64,000 nt of DNA from CF-46 sp042408445 (GTDB taxonomy: Bacteria; Chloroflexota; Limnocylindria; Limnocylindrales; CSP1-4): the NCBI GenBank assembly GCA_042408445.1, contig JBHORC010000025.1, positions 7,646 to 71,645 of the forward strand, read 5' to 3'. Position numbers and translations under genes: made by a program. The notes under the pieces were generated by a model. The model saw only the letters and a program-made list of their open reading frames with translations, made no database searches and was not told the DNA's origin. This document shows, piece by piece, positions 51,332 to 60,639 of this stretch (position 1 is the stretch's first letter; the number at the start of each line of letters is the position of its first letter).

Positions 51332-52513
51332 GTGGATTTCCGGCTCTCTCCCGCCGAGCTCGACCTTCAGGCCCGGGCCCGGTCGTATGTTCGCGACGTG
51401 CTCCAACCGGTCGAGGCGGAGTTCGAGCGGGCCGGCGGGCGGCTGCCGGCGAACGTCCGCGACGAGCTGAAGCGGGCGGCGATCGCCGCAGGTCTCGAGG
51501 GGGGGTCCCTGCCGCGTGACGTCGGCGGCAAGGGCTGGACGGTCCTCGAGCAGGTCGTCGTCCACGAGCAGCTGGGCCAGGCGACCGGCGGCCTCTGGTC
51601 GTTCATCCCGGGCGCGTACAACGTTCTGGCCCGGGCGGACCCCGAGCAGCGGATGCGCTACCTCGAGCCGAGCCTCCGGGGCGAGCGTTTTGGCAGCTAT
51701 GCGATCACCGAGCCGACGGCCGGATCCGACGCGCGGACACTGACCGCCACCGCGGTTCGCGACCCGGGCACCGGCGAGTACGTCCTGAACGGCGAGAAGT
51801 GGTTCGTCACCGGGCCGCCGGACGAGACGGACTTCATGATCGTCCACGTCCTCGTCGTCGAGCACGGGACGGATCCCCAGCCGACGCTCTTCCTCGTCGA
51901 CTACGACACGCCGGGTGTCACGCTGAAGCACGACCCGGACTACACGCACACGTTCGCGGACCGTCACCCCCAGTTCCTGCTGACTGACGTGCGCGTGCCC
52001 GCGTCCGCGATCCTGGGCGGCCTCGGCCGGGCGGACGCCCTGACGAACGAATGGTTCGTCGAGGAGCGGATCCACATCGGCGCCCGCTGCGCCGGCGCGA
52101 TGGAGCGGCTGCTCGGCCTCGGCGTCGAGTGGGCGACAAGCCGCGTCCAGTTCGGACAGCGGATCTTCGACTTCCAGGGCGTGTCGTTCCCGCTCGCCGA
52201 CTCGGCCGCCGACGCCGCCGCGGCGCGGCTCCTCACCCGTGAGGCGGCCGCGCTCGCCGACGCGGGCGCGGATCCGAAGGTCGTCCACGCTCGCGCGTCA
52301 CTGGCGAAGCTTTTCGCCTCCGAAGCGGCGTGGCGTTGCGCGGACCGCGTCGTCCAGGTGTTCGGCGGTCGCGGCTACATGCGCGAGTTCCCGGCCGAGC
52401 GGTACCTCCGGGAGCTCCGTGTCGATCGCATCTGGGAAGGCACCTCGGAGATCCAGCGCCTGATCATCGGCCGCGCACTCGAGAAGCGCGGCGTCGGGCA
52501 GGTCGTCGGGTGA
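51332..52513 (+). CDS. Acyl-CoA dehydrogenase
   Basis: The protein has 393 residues. It introduces a 2,3-double bond into an acyl-CoA using FAD. FGSYAITEPTAGSDARTL, LNGEKWFVTG and QVFGGRGYMREFPAERYLRE are canonical, and the catalytic glutamate is expected in RIWEGTSEIQRLI. The start is GTG 51332; longer in-frame starts would only add intergenic sequence. The stop overlaps the GTG of the CoA-ligase gene (GTGA). The three-gene unit suggests use of a short or branched acyl-CoA. Confidence 0.9.
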   Translation: MDFRLSPAELDLQARARSYVRDVLQPVEAEFERAGGRLPANVRDELKRAAIAAGLEGGSLPRDVGGKGWTVLEQVVVHEQLGQATGGLWSFIPGAYNVLARADPEQRMRYLEPSLRGERFGSYAITEPTAGSDARTLTATAVRDPGTGEYVLNGEKWFVTGPPDETDFMIVHVLVVEHGTDPQPTLFLVDYDTPGVTLKHDPDYTHTFADRHPQFLLTDVRVPASAILGGLGRADALTNEWFVEERIHIGARCAGAMERLLGLGVEWATSRVQFGQRIFDFQGVSFPLADSAADAAAARLLTREAAALADAGADPKVVHARASLAKLFASEAAWRCADRVVQVFGGRGYMREFPAERYLRELRVDRIWEGTSEIQRLIIGRALEKRGVGQVVG

Positions 52514-54816
52514 CGGGTGAGGCCGTTGCCGGCCTCGGGTCCGCGCTCGGTGAAGCGACATCCGGCACGAACGCCGCGGCCCCGGTCACGGACGAAGGCT
52601 TCCCCGGCGAACGCCGTTCAGCGCTTCCGGATCCACTGCCCCCGATCGACCTCCGCCCGCTCTTCGCCCCGCGATCGATTGCCGTCGTCGGCGCCTCGGC
52701 GCGCGGCGGGATCGCCCAGACGGTCCGCGCGAACCTGACTGTGCTCGGGAGCGAGACGCGCTGCCACTTCGTGAACCCGCGGTACGACGAGCTGTACGGC
52801 GAGCCGTGCCATCCCTCGATCGCGGCACTGCCCGAGGTGCCGGACACGGTGGTCGTCGCGGTCCATCCGCTTCGCGCCGCGGCGGTCGTGCAGGAGGCAG
52901 CGGACGCCGGCGTGCCGTCCGTGATCATCCCGGGCGGCGGGGTCGTCGAGGGCGGCGAGGCGGCCGCCCGGATGCAGCGCGACGTACGGGAGATCGCGCT
53001 CCGCCACGGGATCGCCCTGCTCGGTCCGAACTGCATGGGCCTCGTCGACCTGACGACGAACTCGGCCTCGTACATCGGCGACGTGAATCCGTGGCTCCCG
53101 CGTGGCGGCGTGGCGGGGATCGCCCAGTCCGGCTCGGTGACCGATGCCTTCATCCATTCGGGCAACCGGATCGGGTTCTCGCGGATCATCGGCTGCGGCA
53201 GCGAGGTCGTCCTCGACGTCTGCGACTTCCTCGCCCACTCGATCGACGACGACGAGACGCACGCGGTCATCCTCTTCGTCGAGGGCTTCAAGCGACCGGA
53301 GAAGCTCCTTGCCCTGTGCGACCGGGCGCTGGCTGTGGGGAAGCCGGTCCTGGCGGTGAAGGTCGGCCGGAGCAGCCAGGCGGGCGCGGCCGCGATCGCC
53401 CATTCCGGGTCCCTCGCCGGTGACGCGCGGGCAACCGAGGCGGCGCTCCGGGCCGTCGGCGTGATCCTCTGCGAGGACCTCGACGCGCTGCTCGAGACCG
53501 CCGAGCTCGTGGCCGGCTGCCGGCGGCTCGGCCGGAAGGTGGGACGCGGCCGGACCGGCGTGGTGACCGTGTCGACCGGCGAGGCGTCGTTGATCGCCGA
53601 CCTCGCGCCCCGCACCGGGATCGACCTCCCCGACGTCCCCGAGGCGACCCGCGCAGCACTGCTGCAGGATCTCCCGACGCTCGGCTACATCGGCAACCCG
53701 CTCGATCCGTGGGGCGCGACCGACGCGACGATCGGCTACCGAGCGGCATTCGGCGCGTTCGCGGCGTCCGGCGCGTACGACGTCCTCGCCCTCGTCCACG
53801 ACTTCCCGCATCGATCGCTTCCATCGGAGGTCGAGACGGCGCTCGAGGTCGCCCAGCCGCTGATCGAGGCAACCGCCGACCGGCCGGACCTGCTGCCCGT
53901 CTTCGTATCGCTCACCTCCGGCGACGCGACCCCCGAGATCGTCGACGCGATGCAGGCCGCCGGCGGGGTTCCCGTCCTGCGTGGCGCGGTCCACGCCTTC
54001 CGGGCGATCGCGGACGTCGCCCGGTGGGAGGCGCTCCGGACGGACCGGATCGCTGCCGACGCGCCGCGCCGGACGGCCTGGGACGACCTGGCGGGGGATC
54101 GCCGCTTCGTCGGCCACGACCCGGGCGGCACGATGGCCGCGGTCGCGCCGGGGGCGCGCGTGGCGCTCCCCGAGCGGGAGAGCCTGGCGCGCATTCAGGA
54201 GCTCGGCATTCCGATCGTCGAGGCGGTTGCCGTCCGGGACGCGGCTGCGGCGGTGGCGGCTGCCGAGCGGCTCAACGTTCCGGTCGTGCTCAAGCTCGAC
54301 GTCGTCGGGCTCGCCCACAAGTCCGAGCACGGTGGCGTCCGGCTCGGCCTCCCGGACCCCGCTGCGGTGCGCGCCGCGGCGCTGGACCTGCTCGCGCTTC
54401 CGTTGCCGGACGGCGTGACGCGTCGGGGCCTGATCGTCGCGAGGCAGCTGGACGGCGTCGAGCTGATCGTCGGCGGCCGTCGCGACCCCTCGTTCGGGCC
54501 GATCGTGCTCGTCGGGCTCGGCGGCGTGCTCGCCGAGGCGCTGGACGACGTCGCCGTGCGCCTGGCGCCCGTCAGCGCGGCTGAGGCGCGGTCGATGCTG
54601 TCGGACCTTCGCGGCGCGGCGATCCTCGATGGGTTCCGGGGCCGCTCGGGGATCGACCGTGACGCCGTCGCCGCGATGATCGTCACGCTGTCCGACGCGT
54701 TCGGGCGCGACCCATCGCTGCTCGAGGTGGACCTGAACCCCGTCATCTCGGGGACCGATCGCACGGCAGCCGTCGACGCGCTCGTCGTCGTGGACCCAGG
54801 GGAGGGCCGGCCGTGA
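52510..54816 (+). CDS. NDP-forming acyl-CoA synthetase (single-chain)
   Basis: The protein has 768 residues. It is the fused form of the ADP-forming acetate/acyl-CoA ligase. The CoA-binding domain starts near residue 50 (FAPRSIAVVGASARGG), the ligase domains follow with HGIALLGPNCMGLVDL and AIAHSGSLAGDARATEAAL (around His298), and an ATP-grasp domain occupies about 545-768 (KLDVVGLAHKSEHGGVRLGL, ending LLEVDLNPVI). It interconverts acyl-CoA and acid with ATP. The GTG overlaps the dehydrogenase stop and its stop overlaps the hydratase GTG. Confidence 0.88.
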   Translation: MTGEAVAGLGSALGEATSGTNAAAPVTDEGFPGERRSALPDPLPPIDLRPLFAPRSIAVVGASARGGIAQTVRANLTVLGSETRCHFVNPRYDELYGEPCHPSIAALPEVPDTVVVAVHPLRAAAVVQEAADAGVPSVIIPGGGVVEGGEAAARMQRDVREIALRHGIALLGPNCMGLVDLTTNSASYIGDVNPWLPRGGVAGIAQSGSVTDAFIHSGNRIGFSRIIGCGSEVVLDVCDFLAHSIDDDETHAVILFVEGFKRPEKLLALCDRALAVGKPVLAVKVGRSSQAGAAAIAHSGSLAGDARATEAALRAVGVILCEDLDALLETAELVAGCRRLGRKVGRGRTGVVTVSTGEASLIADLAPRTGIDLPDVPEATRAALLQDLPTLGYIGNPLDPWGATDATIGYRAAFGAFAASGAYDVLALVHDFPHRSLPSEVETALEVAQPLIEATADRPDLLPVFVSLTSGDATPEIVDAMQAAGGVPVLRGAVHAFRAIADVARWEALRTDRIAADAPRRTAWDDLAGDRRFVGHDPGGTMAAVAPGARVALPERESLARIQELGIPIVEAVAVRDAAAAVAAAERLNVPVVLKLDVVGLAHKSEHGGVRLGLPDPAAVRAAALDLLALPLPDGVTRRGLIVARQLDGVELIVGGRRDPSFGPIVLVGLGGVLAEALDDVAVRLAPVSAAEARSMLSDLRGAAILDGFRGRSGIDRDAVAAMIVTLSDAFGRDPSLLEVDLNPVISGTDRTAAVDALVVVDPGEGRP

Positions 54817-55661
54817 CGGCCGACGCGGCGCCGTCCGAGCCCGTCCTCCTTCGCGAGAAGACCGCGTACGGCGTCCGGCTCGTCCTCAACCGGCCCTCGA
54901 AGCTGAACGCGATCTCGGCGGAGCTGCGGGCCGCGCTGGAGGCGGCGGTCGCGGACGCCGCCGCGGACGACCGCGTCCGCGTCATCGTGATCGCCGGCGC
55001 CGGCCGCGCCTTCTGCTCCGGCTACGACCTGTCGGACGCGGCGCCGCCGACCGCCTGGGAGTGGCGCGACGTCCTGTCGCGCGACGTCGCCGCGACGCTC
55101 GCGATCTGGTCCTGCCCGAAGCCGGTGATCGCCCAGGTCCACGGCTACGTGCTGGCGGGCGGCCTCGAGCTCGCGATGGCCTGCGACCTCATCGTCGCGG
55201 CGGATGACGCCCAGCTCGGCGAGCCGGAGATCCGCTTCGGATCCGCGCCCGTGACGCTCCTCATGCCGTTCCTGATCGGCCAGAAGAAGACCCGCGAGCT
55301 GCTCCTCACCGGCGACCTCATCGATTCGGCGACCGCCGAGCGGATCGGGCTCGTCAACCGCGTCGTCCCGCGCGACGCGCTTCCGGCGGCCGTCGATCAG
55401 CTTGCTGATCGCCTCGCCCGCGTCCCGCCCGACGTCATGGCGCCGACGAAGCTGATGCTGAACCGGGCGATGGACGCGGCGGGGTTTGCGGCGGCGGTCG
55501 AGCTGGGCCTCGACCTCCAGGCGTTCGTCAACATGAGCGACACCGCCCGGGAGTTCGACGCGATCGTGCGACGCGACGGTCTCCGGGCGGCGCTCGACTG
55601 GCGCGATGCCCGGTACGACGAGCGCCTCGCGGCCTCGGGAGGCGTGGCGCCGACGGACTGA
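54813..55661 (+). CDS. Enoyl-CoA hydratase/isomerase family protein
   Basis: The protein has 282 residues, a crotonase fold. The oxyanion hole is built by GAGRAFCSGYDLSD and HGYVLAGGLELAMACDLIVA; both glutamates of hydratases are kept (in GGLELAM and GEPEIRFG). Hydration of the enoyl-CoA made by the dehydrogenase is the simplest reading. The GTG start overlaps the ligase stop (GTGA). It ends the operon; only a weak hairpin (CACCGG/CCGGTG, 55693-55711) follows. Confidence 0.88.
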   Translation: MTADAAPSEPVLLREKTAYGVRLVLNRPSKLNAISAELRAALEAAVADAAADDRVRVIVIAGAGRAFCSGYDLSDAAPPTAWEWRDVLSRDVAATLAIWSCPKPVIAQVHGYVLAGGLELAMACDLIVAADDAQLGEPEIRFGSAPVTLLMPFLIGQKKTRELLLTGDLIDSATAERIGLVNRVVPRDALPAAVDQLADRLARVPPDVMAPTKLMLNRAMDAAGFAAAVELGLDLQAFVNMSDTAREFDAIVRRDGLRAALDWRDARYDERLAASGGVAPTD

Positions 55662-55911
55662 CAAGGCGCGCCGGGCCGTCGCCGGGGGGCGTCACCGGTG
55701 CGTCGCCGGTGCGTTCCGTCCACAGGCCCGAAGGTACCGGCCGAGCGCGCGCAGGGGCGCCGGATCGGGTGCTCCGGAGGCGATCAGACCCTCCCGGACC
55801 GACACCGGGCGAGATCGCGCCGAGGCCCGCGCAGGGACGAATTGGTGGGTTGGCGCCACGGCCGGCCGAGGGCATGGTGGTCACGTCAACGGACCCCAGT
55901 CCGAAGAAGTC

Positions 55912-55990
55912 GGACCGAATAGGGCACACCCACCGCGAGGTGGGGCCGCAAAGCCACGGGCCTCCAGCGAGGTCGCCGGGTTGCCGAAGC
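55912..55990 (+). promoter_or_regulatory. c-di-GMP-I (GEMM-I) riboswitch, second copy
   Basis: The core is nearly canonical: agggcacacc, a P2 hairpin CCACC-GCGA-GGTGG with a GNRA tetraloop, ggggccgcaaagccacggg, P3 (GGCCTC-CAGC-GAGGTC) and gccgggttgccgaag. This is the cyclic di-GMP aptamer. It lies 83 nt before the GTG of the lyase-like gene and is followed by a hairpin over its Shine-Dalgarno. The rest of the 55662-55911 gap holds no gene; a GTCCGA/TCGGAC hairpin sits just upstream of the aptamer (about 55900-55916). Confidence 0.9.
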
Positions 55991-56039
55991 CGACCGTCAC
56001 CGCGCGTCACTCGCGGCCGGGCTTCGACCTGAACCTCGC

Positions 56040-56067
56040 GATCTCCTCGACCCGGGCGAAGGAGATC
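56040..56067 (+). promoter_or_regulatory. Shine-Dalgarno-sequestering hairpin (riboswitch expression platform)
   Basis: GATCTCC (56040-56046) pairs perfectly with GGAGATC (56061-56067). The second arm contains most of the AAGGAG (56059-56064), which sits 8 nt before the GTG at 56073. Folding would block initiation. Whether c-di-GMP favours or prevents this hairpin cannot be told from sequence. Confidence 0.7.
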
Positions 56068-56072
56068 CGATC

Positions 56073-57386
56073 GTGCGAAACATTCGCATCGCCGACCCGC
56101 GTGACCGCGCCCCCCAGCGCGTCGACGCACCCAGCGCCCCCCGCGACCGTCGTCGCGAGATCATCGCGACGCTGCCGATGCTCCTGCTGATCCCCGCCCT
56201 GGTCTTCGCGTTCAATCCCGCGGCGGCCAGCACGAAGACGGCGCCGGACAGCACCGCGACGGCCGAGGCAACGGACGGCGCCGCCAACGTCGTCACCGCC
56301 GCTGCCGACAGCACGGCGACGACGCCGGTCTCGACCACGCCCACGAGCACGCCCAAGGCGACCACGCCCAAGGCCGTCGTCAAGGCCGCGACCGCGACCC
56401 CGAAGCCGACGACCGTGACCCGGACGACCGCCGCCTCGACGGACAGCACCCCGTCCCCGTCGGTCGGCGGTGGCTACATCCTCATCGCCCGTTCGGCGCT
56501 GATGGCCCGGCCGACCTCCGGCGCGAGCTGGGCGACGCTGAAGAGCTGGGCCGACAAGGGCGCCGGAACACCGAGTCTCTCGGACCAGAACAATCAGAAC
56601 GACATCGTTGCGCTCGCCAAGTCGATGGTCTACGCCCGGACCGGCATCGCTCACTACCGGACCGAGGCGATCGCGATGCTCAAGGCGGCCAAGGGCACGG
56701 AGGCGCGTGGCACGCTCGCCGAGGCGCGCAACACCGCCCCGCTGGCGCTTGCCGCGGACTTCCTCAGCTGGCATGACGCCGCGTGGCAGGCCTGGCTGGC
56801 CAGCCTCCGGCCGGACCTCATCGCCATCCACACGAAGCGCCCGAACAACTGGGGCACGCATGCCGGCGCGAGCCGTCTCGCGGTCGACCTCTTCCTTCGG
56901 GACGGAACCGATCTCGCCCGGGCCGCGGCCGTCTTCCACGGCTGGACCGGCGATCGGGCAGCCTACGCCGGCTTCAAGTACGGCGAGATGTCGTGGCAGG
57001 CCAACCCGGCCGCTCCGGTCGGGATCGACCCGGTCGGTGCGAAGGTCGGCGGGATGAACGTCGACGGGATCCTTCCCGACGACATGCGACGTGGCGGCGC
57101 GGCGACCAGCGTGGGCGCGGACGGCGTCAGCTACACCTGGGAGGCGCTGCAGGGCGCGCTGCTCCAGGCCGAGCTGCTCCATCGGGCCGGCTACGCGAGC
57201 TACAGCTGGGGCGATCAGGCGCTCCGTCGCGCGGTCGTCCGGATGTACGCGCTGGGCCATCCGGCGTCGGGCGACGACGACTGGCAGCCGAGCCTGGTGA
57301 ACGCGCGGTACGGCACGTCCTTCGCCGAGAAGGCGTCGACCCACCCCGGCAAGGCATTCGGCTTCGCCGACTGGCTGTGGGGCTGA
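56073..57386 (+). CDS. Riboswitch-controlled secreted alginate-lyase-like protein
   Basis: The protein has 437 residues from GTG 56073 (AAGGAG, 8-nt spacer). One hydrophobic segment (about 30-48, IIATLPMLLLIPALVFAF) acts as signal or anchor, followed by a Thr/Ala/Pro-rich linker (50-125). The domain at ~130-437 parallels the protein at 48946: GGGYILIARSALMARPTSGA, VYARTGIAHYR, KRPNNWGTHAGASRLAVDLF near 257 and LVNARYGTSF near the end. It lacks the FnIII and C-terminal beta domains of that paralogue. Cleavage of an exopolysaccharide is inferred from the fold; the substrate is unknown. Confidence 0.78.
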   Translation: MRNIRIADPRDRAPQRVDAPSAPRDRRREIIATLPMLLLIPALVFAFNPAAASTKTAPDSTATAEATDGAANVVTAAADSTATTPVSTTPTSTPKATTPKAVVKAATATPKPTTVTRTTAASTDSTPSPSVGGGYILIARSALMARPTSGASWATLKSWADKGAGTPSLSDQNNQNDIVALAKSMVYARTGIAHYRTEAIAMLKAAKGTEARGTLAEARNTAPLALAADFLSWHDAAWQAWLASLRPDLIAIHTKRPNNWGTHAGASRLAVDLFLRDGTDLARAAAVFHGWTGDRAAYAGFKYGEMSWQANPAAPVGIDPVGAKVGGMNVDGILPDDMRRGGAATSVGADGVSYTWEALQGALLQAELLHRAGYASYSWGDQALRRAVVRMYALGHPASGDDDWQPSLVNARYGTSFAEKASTHPGKAFGFADWLWG

Positions 57387-57461
57387 CCCCAGCGTCACAG
57401 CGGGCCCCTCGGCGGCCCTAGCAGCCGACGCGGGAGCCGCTTCCGAACCCCGCGATTGCTC

Positions 57462-57497
57462 ACCGGCCTCCGGTGCCCGACGGCACCGGAGGCCGGT
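57462..57497 (+). terminator. 16-bp hairpin terminator after the lyase-like gene
   Basis: ACCGGCCTCCGGTGCC (57462-57477) and GGCACCGGAGGCCGGT (57482-57497) form a perfect 16-bp stem with a CGAC loop, 75 nt after the stop. No U-tract follows. Confidence 0.7.
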
Positions 57498-57591
57498 CTC
57501 GTTGATCGCCGCGGTATTGCCGTCGGCTACGATGCCGCCTTACCCTTTCGCGCGCCCTCATCCATTACCGTCGCACTGGGGAACGGACCGT

Positions 57592-60315
57592 ATGTCGCTC
57601 GCAACCACGCCTGCCCGCGCCGGCCGCCGCCGGACCCGGAAGCTCCCGCCCTTCCTGGCGGCGCTCCTGGCAGTCCTCTCGATCGGCAGCATCGGGGTCC
57701 CGACGATCAGCGCCGTGACCAAGATCGATGCCGGATACCGGGATTCCACCTACGGCAACACGTCCGGTGCGGACGACGTGACCGTCAGCGCCGCGCAGAG
57801 CAAGCTGTGGTTCAACGACGGCCGCTGGTTCGCGAACATGTTCGATCCGGCCACCAAGAGCCCGAAGTTCCGCGTCTACAGCTTCAACGAGGCGACCCAG
57901 GACTTCACCTCCACCGGCGTCGCCGTCGACGACCGCGATCGCTCGCTCGCCGACGTCCTCTCGGTCGGGAACACGGTGTACATCGCGTCCTCGCACCCGA
58001 CGAAGGACCTCCGCTTCTACCGGCTGGCCTACAACACGACGACACACACGTATGCCGTCACCGTCAACGCCAAGGTCATCCCGAACACGTCGACCGGCAC
58101 GCTCTACGCGACCATCGCGAGGTCCGCGGACCACAGCCTCTGGATGGTCTACCAGCAGGGCCTCCGGATCTGGTACACGGCGTCGAGCGACGAGGGCATC
58201 AACTGGACCACGCCGGCCCAGGTGCCCGGGCAGCTGAACGACACGATCGCAGAGGACACGAGTGCCGTCACGGCAGTCTCGGCCGGTGGCAAGAACGGCG
58301 TCGAGGTCATGTGGGGCAACCAGAACCCCGCCGATGATTCGTTCCACTCCGCCATTCACATCGATGGTGATCCCGTCGGCACCTGGCAGCCCGTCGAGAA
58401 CGTCCTCGGGACGCCGGGCACCACGACCTACACCGCTGACAACCACATCAGCCTGAAGACCGCTCCGGATGGTGAGCCGATCGCCGCGATCAAGACGGCG
58501 CGAAACCTCAAGCCGGGAGGCGGCGGCGATCCCCTGATTGCCGTCGAGAAGCGGACCGGCGACCTCGACGCCGCCGGAACGTGGACGATCCACACCGTCA
58601 CGACGGTCGCGACCCACGGGACCCGGCCGATGCTCGTGATCGACGACCAGAACAGCGAGGCGAACGTCTTCCTGACCGACCCGACGCTCGCGTCGGATGG
58701 TCGCCAGGCGATCTATCGCCGGACCGCCCCGATCGGCAGCCTCGCCTTCGGCGCCCCGTCGCTCGGCACCCGCGTCATCTACAGCGCGACGGTCGAGGCG
58801 GCGATCAACGACGCGACGTCGACGAAGCAGGCGGCGACCGCGGCGAGCGGCATGCTCGTTCTCGCGACGGACATCCCGACGCGCCGCTACCTCCACGCCT
58901 GCATCGGTGACCCGTGCCCGGCCGTGCCGGTCGCGAACTTCACTGCCACGCCCACCACGGGCGCCGCGCCGCTCAACGTCCAGTTCACGGACACGTCGAC
59001 CGGCGCGCCGACGTCATGGCTCTGGGACTTCGGTGACGGCACGACGGCGACCGTCCAGAACCCGAATCACGCGTACGCCGAGGCCGGCACGTACGACGTG
59101 ACGCTCACGGCGACGAGCCTCGCCGGGTCGGACCCGGTGACGAAGTCGGGCTTCGTCACGGTCACGCCGCCGCCCCAGAACGCGTTCTTCCCGATCGACC
59201 CCGTCCGCGTCCTCGACAGTCGGTCCGCCGTCGGCCTGACGGGCGCGTTCAGCGCCAACACGGCTCGGACGGTCGCCATCGGCGGCGCGGCCGGAAGCGG
59301 CGTCCCTGCCGACGCGATCGCCGTGACGGGCAACCTGACGGTCGTCAATCAGACGAAGCCGGGCTATCTCTCGATCGGTCCGGTGGCCGGCGCGCTCGGG
59401 GCGACCTCGTCGCTGAACTTCCCGACCGGGGACACTCGAGCCAACGGCGTGACCGTGCCGCTCAGTGACACGGGCGGGCTCAGCATCGTCTACAAGGCGC
59501 CCACCGGCTCGACGGCACACGTCGTATTCGACGTGACCGGCTACTTCCGGACGACGACGGGCACCGGCGACACGTACGTGGTCGTCAACCCCGTGCGTCT
59601 CCTCGACACGCGTGGTGGCAACGGCCTGACCGGCAAGTTCGCGGCGAACACGCCGCGGACCTGGCAGATCGCGAGCCGACTGCCGGGCGCACCGGCGAAC
59701 GTCACCGCGATCACCGCGAACGTCACGGTGGTCGGCCAGACCAAGGCGGGGTACGTCTCGCTCGGTCCGGTCGCGACGGCGACGCCGGCCTTCTCGACGA
59801 TCAACTTCCCAACCGGTGACGTCCGCGCCAACGGCGTGACCGTCAAGCTGAGCGGGACCGGCACGCTGAGTGCGGTCTACAAGGCGCCGTCGGGCACGAC
59901 GGATCTCATCCTCGACGTGACGGGCTACTTCACGTCGGACGCGACGGGGACGCGCTTCGTCCCGGTCTCCCCGTCCCGTTTGCTCGACACCCGCGGCGGT
60001 GTCGGTCTCTCGGGCAAGTTCTCGGCGAACACCGCCCGGACGTGGGCAGTGGGCAACCACGGCGGGGTCGCTCCCGATGCCGTCGCGGTCGTCGGGAACG
60101 TCACGGTCGTCAACCAGACCCAGGCCGGCTACGTGGCCGTCACCCCGACTGCCACGAACACTCCGTCCACATCGACGATCAACTTCCCGGCGGGCGACGT
60201 CCGCTGCAACGGGATGACCGTCAAGCTCACGGCCGGCAACCTCAGCGCCGTCTACAAGGCGGCCACTGGCCGGACCACGGACCTCGTGTTCGACGTCTTC
60301 GGCTACTACAAGTAG
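57592..60315 (+). CDS. Secreted PKD-domain protein with three ~120-residue surface modules
   Basis: The protein has 907 residues from ATG 57592 (GGGGA about 12 nt upstream). A signal peptide covers about 1-42 (FLAALLAVLSIGSIGVPTIS). Residues 45-440 look like a sialidase-type beta-propeller (SLWMVYQQGLRIWYTASSDE, then VEVMWGNQNPADDSFHSAIH), an inference without visible catalytic residues. A PKD domain lies at about 446-528 (SWLWDFGDGTTATVQNPNHA). Three copies of the module shared with the protein at 37362 follow (about 532-653, 661-781, 789-907), ending VFDVFGYYK. It sits directly behind the riboswitch-controlled gene. Confidence 0.8.
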   Translation: MSLATTPARAGRRRTRKLPPFLAALLAVLSIGSIGVPTISAVTKIDAGYRDSTYGNTSGADDVTVSAAQSKLWFNDGRWFANMFDPATKSPKFRVYSFNEATQDFTSTGVAVDDRDRSLADVLSVGNTVYIASSHPTKDLRFYRLAYNTTTHTYAVTVNAKVIPNTSTGTLYATIARSADHSLWMVYQQGLRIWYTASSDEGINWTTPAQVPGQLNDTIAEDTSAVTAVSAGGKNGVEVMWGNQNPADDSFHSAIHIDGDPVGTWQPVENVLGTPGTTTYTADNHISLKTAPDGEPIAAIKTARNLKPGGGGDPLIAVEKRTGDLDAAGTWTIHTVTTVATHGTRPMLVIDDQNSEANVFLTDPTLASDGRQAIYRRTAPIGSLAFGAPSLGTRVIYSATVEAAINDATSTKQAATAASGMLVLATDIPTRRYLHACIGDPCPAVPVANFTATPTTGAAPLNVQFTDTSTGAPTSWLWDFGDGTTATVQNPNHAYAEAGTYDVTLTATSLAGSDPVTKSGFVTVTPPPQNAFFPIDPVRVLDSRSAVGLTGAFSANTARTVAIGGAAGSGVPADAIAVTGNLTVVNQTKPGYLSIGPVAGALGATSSLNFPTGDTRANGVTVPLSDTGGLSIVYKAPTGSTAHVVFDVTGYFRTTTGTGDTYVVVNPVRLLDTRGGNGLTGKFAANTPRTWQIASRLPGAPANVTAITANVTVVGQTKAGYVSLGPVATATPAFSTINFPTGDVRANGVTVKLSGTGTLSAVYKAPSGTTDLILDVTGYFTSDATGTRFVPVSPSRLLDTRGGVGLSGKFSANTARTWAVGNHGGVAPDAVAVVGNVTVVNQTQAGYVAVTPTATNTPSTSTINFPAGDVRCNGMTVKLTAGNLSAVYKAATGRTTDLVFDVFGYYK

Positions 60316-60384
60316 GCGAGACGACCGACCCCCGGGCGGCGGTTCGCTGATCGCCAGCGACTCTGCCCGGACCTACGCCACTCC

Positions 60385-60420
60385 GACGATCGGCCGGCTC
60401 GCATGAGCCGGCCGATCGTC
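60385..60420 (+). terminator. 16-bp hairpin terminator after the PKD protein gene
   Basis: GACGATCGGCCGGCTC (60385-60400) and GAGCCGGCCGATCGTC (60405-60420) form a perfect 16-bp stem with a GCAT loop between convergent genes. The rest of the 60316-60639 gap contains no gene apart from the short repeat at 60532. Confidence 0.7.
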
Positions 60421-60531
60421 CTGTGTTCAGCGCGACGGGCCCGGCTGGCCGGCCAAATGCCGAGGTCTCGTCGGGGACGGAGCGTCCAGCCGCGCCCGCT
60501 CACGCTCCGGAATGAGGGCGAGCAGCGCGCC

Positions 60532-60547
60532 GGGAGCGCAGCGAGCG
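60532..60547. repeat. Dispersed 16-bp repeat (second copy at 14531-14546, inverted)
   Basis: GGGAGCGCAGCGAGCG here is the exact reverse complement of 14531-14546. A related GAGCGAGGAGCGCAGG lies at about 12051-12066. All three are intergenic or at gene edges, which suggests a small extragenic repeat family. Confidence 0.5.
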
Positions 60548-60639
60548 CAAGGAGCGCCGCGACGCGGCCGCTTGACCGCTCGTCAGAGCGGGATCGCCGC
60601 CGTCAGCTCGCCGCGCCTGGCGGTTCCGGATATCGGGGT

